DNA from: an uncultured Clostridia bacterium
GTDB lineage: Bacteria > Bacillota > Clostridia > TANB77 > CAG-508
Direction of reading: 5' to 3'
NCBI GenBank assembly: GCA_948524275.1
Contig: CAOSLI010000004.1
Span: 62,001 to 126,000, forward strand
Length of the DNA stretch: 64,000 nt
Shown: piece after piece, positions 58,454 through 64,000 of the stretch
Numbering within the stretch: position 1 is the first letter of the stretch
How the letters are laid out: each line of letters starts with the position of its first letter
Program-made: the position numbers and the translations under genes
The notes under the pieces: model-generated
The model's input: only the letters and a program-made list of their open reading frames with translations
Database searches by the model: none
What the model was told of the DNA's origin: nothing

Positions 58454-59134
58454 TTATACATATGTATCTTCAAATTCGTTGTCTATCTTAAAAATTTTCT
58501 CATATTCTAATCTTTCTGTATTACTTCGCTCTATAACTAATAATTTTATATTATTATACATCGAATACTTATAAAATTCAACTAGTTCGTCATTAGATAA
58601 ATATTGCTTTAAATTCGGAATTACTAGTATTTTTGCAATATCTAAAGTTGCAATTACATCAATTAAGCCTTCAAGCCTTTCTATCATTGAACTATAACAG
58701 GTTTCATCTATTTTTACGCCAAATAATTTCAATATTTCATCAGTTTCTAATTCCTGTTTCATAGTAAATTCAAATGGTAATTCATTTATCTCTTCAATTA
58801 AATAATTTCTTATCTTTACCATCATATTTTCTATTTCATAGTCTTGTTTTTCCTTAATGTTTCTTTCTATTATTGAATATAATGAATTCAATATTTTTTT
58901 CGATGAATACTCAATATTAAATATATCAAATACTAAATACATCTCTTTGCTCATATTCAATATTTCATTGTTTTCGTCTAAAAGATATATCTCATTTGAT
59001 TCTATTCCATTTGTTTTATCATTCAAGATCTGTAAAATATTCGTAAAATATTTTGGACTTGATATTTCTAATATATTGATATTATCATTGTTAAAATCCA
59101 TTTCATTATCAAACCCGTTTATCTTTAGTTTCAT
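58454..59134 (-). CDS. csn2: CRISPR-associated protein Csn2
   Basis: A 226-aa protein with the Csn2 pattern: MKLKINGFDNEMDFNNDNINILEISSPKYFTNILQILNDKTNG, then IRNYLIEEINELPFEFTMKQELETDEILKLFGVKID, and ILVIPNLKQYLSNDELVEFYKYSMYNNIKLLVIERSN. Csn2 forms a tetrameric ring that slides on DNA ends and is needed for spacer acquisition in type II-A. It overlaps cas2 by 4 bases. It fixes the subtype as II-A. Confidence 0.93.
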   Translation of the reverse strand: MKLKINGFDNEMDFNNDNINILEISSPKYFTNILQILNDKTNGIESNEIYLLDENNEILNMSKEMYLVFDIFNIEYSSKKILNSLYSIIERNIKEKQDYEIENMMVKIRNYLIEEINELPFEFTMKQELETDEILKLFGVKIDETCYSSMIERLEGLIDVIATLDIAKILVIPNLKQYLSNDELVEFYKYSMYNNIKLLVIERSNTERLEYEKIFKIDNEFEDTYV

Positions 59135-59436
59135 AATACTATAAACCTTTCCGTGTTATCTAATACATCTGTTGAACCTTCTCCAATAACATATTCTATT
59201 TCGCTAAATTGTTTCTCTGTTATTACCAATAATTGTACTATACCTTTTGGTGGTTTGTTTTTATAGATTTTGTCTTTTATAGAGTTAACAATTGAATTGT
59301 TTAGTGCAAGCTTTGCATAAACAGATTCTTGTAGCATTATAAATCCTTCATTTACTAATAATTTCCTAAATTTTGCATATATTTTTCTATCATTGGCGGT
59401 TTCTGTTGGTAAATCAAAAAATACTATTATTCTCAT
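59131..59436 (-). CDS. cas2: CRISPR-associated protein Cas2
   Basis: A 101-aa ferredoxin-fold protein: MRIIVFFDLPTETANDRKIYAKFRKLLVNEGFIMLQESVYAKLALNNS is the family start, with the Asp of FFDLP. It joins two Cas1 dimers in the integrase. I use the second Met of the open frame; the first, five codons earlier, overlaps cas1. Length is normal. Confidence 0.95.
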   Translation of the reverse strand: MRIIVFFDLPTETANDRKIYAKFRKLLVNEGFIMLQESVYAKLALNNSIVNSIKDKIYKNKPPKGIVQLLVITEKQFSEIEYVIGEGSTDVLDNTERFIVL

Positions 59437-59440
59437 ATAT

Positions 59441-60307
59441 CTAAAACTCATAATTTAAAATTATACTTTCTTTTTCATTCTCTATAAAATCAAATACATT
59501 TTTAACAAAAATTGTTATTGCATTTGATAAATATTGCGTCTTATCGTCGATTTCTATTTCTCGATTATATAAATCTATTAGTTTATATTTAAAATCTTTG
59601 TCAAATGCTAATTCTCTGTTCTCATATACTACTTGGTCTACTAATGGTCTAAATATTTCCATTAAGTCACATGATAAATTAAATTGATTAAATTCATTTT
59701 TGTGGTTAATTCCAAGTGTTGTTATGTATCCTTTACTGACAATTTCTCTATTAAGTATTGATAATAAAATAGAATATCCATAATCTAGTGCTGCATTTGT
59801 ATTGTCAGGTTTATCTCTTGAAAAGTCTGTACCAAATAGTAAATTAAAATATACTTTTGCTGCATGCCCTTCTCTGTTTGTTTTGTCATTGTTTTCTACT
59901 TGTTTTTCATATTCCAGCAATTTTTCATATTCTTCTATTTCTAATTTCTTTAGCAACATTGCTTGGTTGTGAATTTTATATTTGACAATTTGTGTCCACG
60001 CTTGTTCTTTTTTCTCTTTTGACCAGTTTGTTTGATTTAATATCTTTTTGCTTGTATTGAATGAACCGTAATATGGTATCATTTCACAGGATGGATTGTG
60101 TTTTTCATCACATATTATCAATTTTATTTTCTTGTTTGCTAATTCATTTATCAGGTATGATGTTATTGACACCATACCATTTTCAATCATAATCATATTG
60201 ATTTCTGATAAATGAATCATTTTAAGTTCTTCACTTCTAATTATTAAATAATCATTTTTATAACTTAATTTACAGTTTTTATTTACTACTACTGTTCTCC
60301 ATCCCAT
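59441..60307 (-). CDS. cas1: CRISPR-associated integrase Cas1 (type II)
   Basis: A 288-aa metal-dependent integrase. The catalytic Glu is in NREGHAAKVYFNLLFG (about residue 146), the His in LGINHKNEFNQFNLSCDLME (about 205), and the acidic residue in MEIFRPLVDQ. The N-terminus MGWRTVVVNKNCKLSYKNDYLIIR is the usual type II form. It overlaps cas9 by 29 bases, consistent with translational coupling. Confidence 0.97.
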   Translation of the reverse strand: MGWRTVVVNKNCKLSYKNDYLIIRSEELKMIHLSEINMIMIENGMVSITSYLINELANKKIKLIICDEKHNPSCEMIPYYGSFNTSKKILNQTNWSKEKKEQAWTQIVKYKIHNQAMLLKKLEIEEYEKLLEYEKQVENNDKTNREGHAAKVYFNLLFGTDFSRDKPDNTNAALDYGYSILLSILNREIVSKGYITTLGINHKNEFNQFNLSCDLMEIFRPLVDQVVYENRELAFDKDFKYKLIDLYNREIEIDDKTQYLSNAITIFVKNVFDFIENEKESIILNYEF

Positions 60308-63300
60308 TTATTTTATACCTTCTTTCGTACATACCTGTTACTGATTTGTCTATAAATGTCATATTCAATAATCTTGAAGTATTGAAATTTTTCATATTCA
60401 TTCTTCCTTCTGCAGTACTTAATTGTAATATTTTTAGATTAACACTTCTAGTTTCCATCATATCTATTATTTGATTAATTACATTCTTTTTATTGCTGTT
60501 TGATAGTTCTGCAAAAGTATTTTTCTTATTTTTTAGCTTCTCTGTTGAATTCTGTAAACTTTTATATTCTTTCTCCATTTTACAGATTAAATAATCAAAT
60601 AATTCTTCATATCCATTTTCTAGTATTGCTTTTTGTCTATCATCTAGTTTATCCTCAGGTAAATTCATCAAATACACTAGTTCATTCATTTTTTGATTAA
60701 TTACCAGTTCTTTGTCAGGTCTAATTTCGGTATCACTGCATAGTCTCATTGGTTCATTGTTTTCATCTAGATATTGCTGATTTTTTAATATATGGCTTCT
60801 TTCTATCTTAAAATCTTTATATTCCACATCTTTTAGAAAACTTTCTTTTATATAATCTTCTACCGTTATTTTCCCTACTTTAATATCATATGATGTTTTT
60901 ATTGGTACCCCTGTTAGTTGATATTCTTTGTTTCCCTTTTTGTTTATATATGAGAATATTACGAAATATGCTTTGTTTTCTCCAGAATATCCGCCATATG
61001 TTTCTGCAGGTTTGTTTTCTTTTAGTCTAATTACTGGCTTGTTCTTCTTATCATCTGGTCTATATAATGTTTGATTATAAAATTCTCCTGTATTTTCTAT
61101 TAACATCTTTGTTATAAAACAGTCTGTGTAACTCATTGCCTTTTTTACATTTTCTATATCTATGTATTTTCCTACTGTATTTATAATAAGAGTGTTTCTT
61201 TGGTATTTATTGTTTTCATCATTGTAATATTTTTTTACATATTCGCTGTATTTAAATTGCTCAGTTCCTTTCCATTCTTTTTCTAAAATATTTCCTATGC
61301 TTGAAATAATGTATGCATCTTGTGCATGATGGTAGTTATTTACATTTCTGTTCTTATAGAAGTGATATTTTTCTCTAAATTGATGTGTTAATTCTCCTCT
61401 TATTGCAAATATGTGACTATTTGGATATTTGCCTAATAATAAATTAGTAACATATTTTGTTATTTGTCGTGTTTCTACTAGTTGTCTTTGCACAAACTTT
61501 TCTCTGTCCTCATCTGTTTCAAACATTTTTCTTTTTATTAGCCTGTAATATTTTGTTTGACTTATTAAATTGCTTTCTAATAGACTCTTCCACCATTCAG
61601 ATTGCTTATCGATTATTTCATTTGATAATAATAAACTGTCTTTTTTTCTTTGATTTTCTGCTTTTATTACTAATGCTTTATTATCTATACTATCATCTTT
61701 TATGTATGATTGTGGTATTATGTGGTCTACTTCATATAAACTAAGATTGTCAATGTCTAGTGGTACTCCACTATATAGGCATTTTCCATTTTGTATAAAA
61801 TATAAATATAACTTTTCTACTAATGTTTTATCGCTTTGGTGTGCCTTTAATTGGGTATAAACCTTATGGTCGTAGTCTTTTAAATATTTCACTTGCTTTT
61901 CTATTTCTTCATATTTCTTTAATAGTTGTTTGGCTCTGCCCTCTTTCATTACTTTTTCTTCTTCACCTCTAGCAAATTCTATGTAAATATTTTTTGGCTC
62001 ACTTTTCATTATCTTTGTTATTTCTTTTACTATACACATACTTTTCCATATAGCTCTTTTATTTGCTGGTGACGTTGGTATTTCTTCTATTTCTGAATAT
62101 TTTATTTCTTTAGATACTTTAGGCATTAGTTCTACTAACTGTTTATCAAATCCAAAGTCTTTTTTATTGATTATTTTCATGAAGTTTAATTGTGTATTTT
62201 CCATCTTTTCGATAATGGTTTCCCCATCATTTGATTTTAATCCTACTATTAGCTTTTTTGATAGTCTAGACCATCCTGTATACCTTAATTTTGATAACTC
62301 GTTTATCTGCTTCTCGTTCAATTTTAGGTTATCTTTGCAAGGTGAATTTTTTCCATACTCTTTTTCTATTTTACGTTTTAGAATTTTCTTTTCTTCAAAA
62401 ATTGTTATCCAATATATTAAATTTTCACACTGTTCATAATTACTTTCGTCTACTTTGCCAAGTATTCTTTCCATATCAATATATGATGCCATATTGGACA
62501 TAAAGCATCCTGTTTCTTGAAGCCCATCTATTTCTGTTTTTGTAAATCCCTCTACTTTAAGAAAATCTTTTAATCTATTTACTGTAATTTTCTTATTCTT
62601 TTTGAACAGATTATCAATTATCTTTTGTTTTGTGTCTTTTGCTAAATGGTTTCCATTTACTCTTATATTATTAAGTTCATTTAATACGCAAAACTTAGAA
62701 TATAATAGTGATTCTTTCGGCATAACATCTTCGTCTATTATATATGTGCATTTATTTGTCATTCTTCTTATAAATCTTTCTGCTGTGGCATCTTCGTCAA
62801 CAACATCACTAAAATTCCATGGTCTGATTTTCTCATTATTTTTTCTTACAATCCAAGACCATCTTTCTTCTTTTTGTGATAGTGGGCCTACATAATATGG
62901 TATTCTAAATGAGAATAATTTTATAATATTTTCTTTGTTGTCTGCTAGTGTTTGATAATATTTTGACTGATTTTCTAAAATTACTTTTAATTCTTTTTCG
63001 TGTAATTGATGTGGTATTGCTCCATTATCAGTAACATTTATTTTTCTTAAGAAATTGTTGTCTGCTATTTCATCAAGTATTTTTTGTTTTTCACTACATT
63101 CTTCTGGTAGTTTCTCTATTTGTTTTTTTAGATTTGCAAAAAAGTTTTCTGGTTTGCACTTTTTACAAGTCTTTCCTTGATTTTTTCCATTATATGCGAC
63201 ATAGTTGTCTTCTCCAACTTTTCTGAACATGTCGTTGTAGTTGTCTTTAAAATATTCCTTGTAAATTTCTTTTAATAGTTTTAAGTCTTTTTGATACTTA

Positions 63301-64000
63301 TCATATTTATTTATAAATGCTTCTGAAATATATGTTTTACCATTTAAAATATCTTGTAAAATGAACCAACTGTATACTGCATTCATACTTTCGTATATAT
63401 TTGCATCTTCTCCTAAAGCTGTCTTTATTTCTTCTTCGTTTTCAATCTCATTTGAAAATGATAGCTTTGTTTTCTCTAATTCTATTTCAAATATTTTTGC
63501 AAGATCAAATGCATATCCTAACATACTATTTACAATGTTGACTATTACTTGTTTATTTTCTTTATCATAATTGAATAATGACAACAACATGTCCTTTTTA
63601 TTAGCTTTTGATTTATTTTGCATTTTTAAGATTTCGATTATTTCTTCTTTGTTTTTATTTTCAATTCCATATCTTTCTTTCAAAAAGTTTGTTATTGCTT
63701 CTATTTTTTCATTTATGGCATTTGTGTCAGAAAAGTCTCCTTCATATAAGAAATTTCCTCTATATTTTATTATGTGATGTATTGCAAGATATACTAGTCT
63801 AATATCGACTTTCTCTTTTTGATTTATTAATTCTTTTCTTAGATGATATATTGTTGGGTATTGCTCATAATAATTTTTGTCTGTAATTTTATTATCTGAA
63901 AATAAGTTATATTTTACACCTAATATTTTTTCAGAAGCAATTTTATCTCCTTCTACTTTTGAGGATTCCTTTAACATTGGTATAAAGTTTGGATAGTCTT
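60279..64000 (-). CDS. cas9: CRISPR effector nuclease Cas9, 5' end missing
   Basis: About 1240 codons, open to the window edge; the RuvC-I part (Asp10 region) and bridge helix lie outside. Present are REC lobe blocks (YPTIYHLRKELI, LAIHHIIKYRGNFLYEGDF), RuvC-II IYIEFARGEEEK near 61985, HNH with YEVDHIIPQSYIKDDSIDN and NQRKKDS near 61710, RuvC-III NNYHHAQDAYI near 61320, and a C-terminal PAM-interacting domain. HNH His and Asn and the RuvC Glu, His and Asp are kept, so the visible catalytic residues are complete. RNA-guided double-strand DNA cleavage is expected. The PAM cannot be read. Confidence 0.97.
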   Translation of the reverse strand, partial: DYPNFIPMLKESSKVEGDKIASEKILGVKYNLFSDNKITDKNYYEQYPTIYHLRKELINQKEKVDIRLVYLAIHHIIKYRGNFLYEGDFSDTNAINEKIEAITNFLKERYGIENKNKEEIIEILKMQNKSKANKKDMLLSLFNYDKENKQVIVNIVNSMLGYAFDLAKIFEIELEKTKLSFSNEIENEEEIKTALGEDANIYESMNAVYSWFILQDILNGKTYISEAFINKYDKYQKDLKLLKEIYKEYFKDNYNDMFRKVGEDNYVAYNGKNQGKTCKKCKPENFFANLKKQIEKLPEECSEKQKILDEIADNNFLRKINVTDNGAIPHQLHEKELKVILENQSKYYQTLADNKENIIKLFSFRIPYYVGPLSQKEERWSWIVRKNNEKIRPWNFSDVVDEDATAERFIRRMTNKCTYIIDEDVMPKESLLYSKFCVLNELNNIRVNGNHLAKDTKQKIIDNLFKKNKKITVNRLKDFLKVEGFTKTEIDGLQETGCFMSNMASYIDMERILGKVDESNYEQCENLIYWITIFEEKKILKRKIEKEYGKNSPCKDNLKLNEKQINELSKLRYTGWSRLSKKLIVGLKSNDGETIIEKMENTQLNFMKIINKKDFGFDKQLVELMPKVSKEIKYSEIEEIPTSPANKRAIWKSMCIVKEITKIMKSEPKNIYIEFARGEEEKVMKEGRAKQLLKKYEEIEKQVKYLKDYDHKVYTQLKAHQSDKTLVEKLYLYFIQNGKCLYSGVPLDIDNLSLYEVDHIIPQSYIKDDSIDNKALVIKAENQRKKDSLLLSNEIIDKQSEWWKSLLESNLISQTKYYRLIKRKMFETDEDREKFVQRQLVETRQITKYVTNLLLGKYPNSHIFAIRGELTHQFREKYHFYKNRNVNNYHHAQDAYIISSIGNILEKEWKGTEQFKYSEYVKKYYNDENNKYQRNTLIINTVGKYIDIENVKKAMSYTDCFITKMLIENTGEFYNQTLYRPDDKKNKPVIRLKENKPAETYGGYSGENKAYFVIFSYINKKGNKEYQLTGVPIKTSYDIKVGKITVEDYIKESFLKDVEYKDFKIERSHILKNQQYLDENNEPMRLCSDTEIRPDKELVINQKMNELVYLMNLPEDKLDDRQKAILENGYEELFDYLICKMEKEYKSLQNSTEKLKNKKNTFAELSNSNKKNVINQIIDMMETRSVNLKILQLSTAEGRMNMKNFNTSRLLNMTFIDKSVTGMYERRYKINGMENSSSK

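Overview
The window is about 30% G+C by eye and carries the genes of an anaerobic, endospore-forming Clostridia (Firmicutes/Bacillota) bacterium, probably an uncultured gut lineage. Evidence for this is spoIIID, spoIIAA-spoIIAB-sigF, spoIID-spoIIQ, yqfC/yqfD, pdaA, two CotF-type coat genes, strong AGGAGG ribosome binding sites, CIRCE operators and the low G+C. Almost all genes lie on the minus strand. No species can be named from sequence alone.

1-13 kb: the 3' end of lysA, an HD-GYP phosphodiesterase, an orphan MazF, a GerS-like anchored protein, dusB, rodA, minE and minD, groES-groEL behind two CIRCE-like boxes, a divergent SpoIIID paralogue, YccF and VanZ membrane proteins, pyrG with a possible leader attenuator, spoIIID and a HAD nucleotidase. 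13-30 kb: a G+C-rich ORFan, two CotF-type genes, trmB, a FAD/Rieske oxidoreductase, a DUF4364 regulator and a large MucBP/fibro-slime adhesin. Then comes the conserved yqfC-yqfD-ybeY-dgkA-era-yqzL-recO cluster. It lacks phoH and pgpH, carries an unknown 407-aa gene in their place, and has a frameshifted DUF3048 gene. A pilin-like/FGE-domain fusion follows. 30-42 kb: tRNA-Leu(UAA), small ORFans, veg, the forespore engulfment and sigma-F cluster, valS, an aldose epimerase and an SPFH protein. 42-56 kb: a 53-aa zinc ribbon protein, a flavin reductase, a PBP with a MecA-type N-terminal region, a zinc ABC transporter, an M23 peptidase, topB, a RelE/ParE-type toxin-antitoxin pair, a G+C-rich ORFan, trmL, a YjbR-like/MGMT fusion, an ArsC-like protein, a NUDIX hydrolase and a GNAT pseudogene.

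56-64 kb is the accessory end: a type II-A CRISPR-Cas locus, all on the minus strand, in the order cas9 (5' end cut by the window edge), cas1, cas2, csn2, leader, array (11 repeats, 10 spacers of exactly 30 nt). The leader ends in ATTTGAG and holds an inverted partial copy of the repeat (a cis anti-repeat). The leader-distal end of the array abuts a truncated, frameshifted gene with a HExxH motif that resembles the C-terminal part of a phage minor capsid protein. Another 0.73 kb further on lies a lone degenerate repeat, so phage-like DNA sits between two CRISPR repeats. No tracrRNA with a convincing nexus and terminator was found; it may lie beyond the window, upstream of cas9.

Other themes are several ORFans with raised G+C, each with a consensus promoter and a 5' UTR hairpin, and a family of G+C-rich palindromic intergenic repeats (TTGGTCGACCAA core) placed between co-directional genes.
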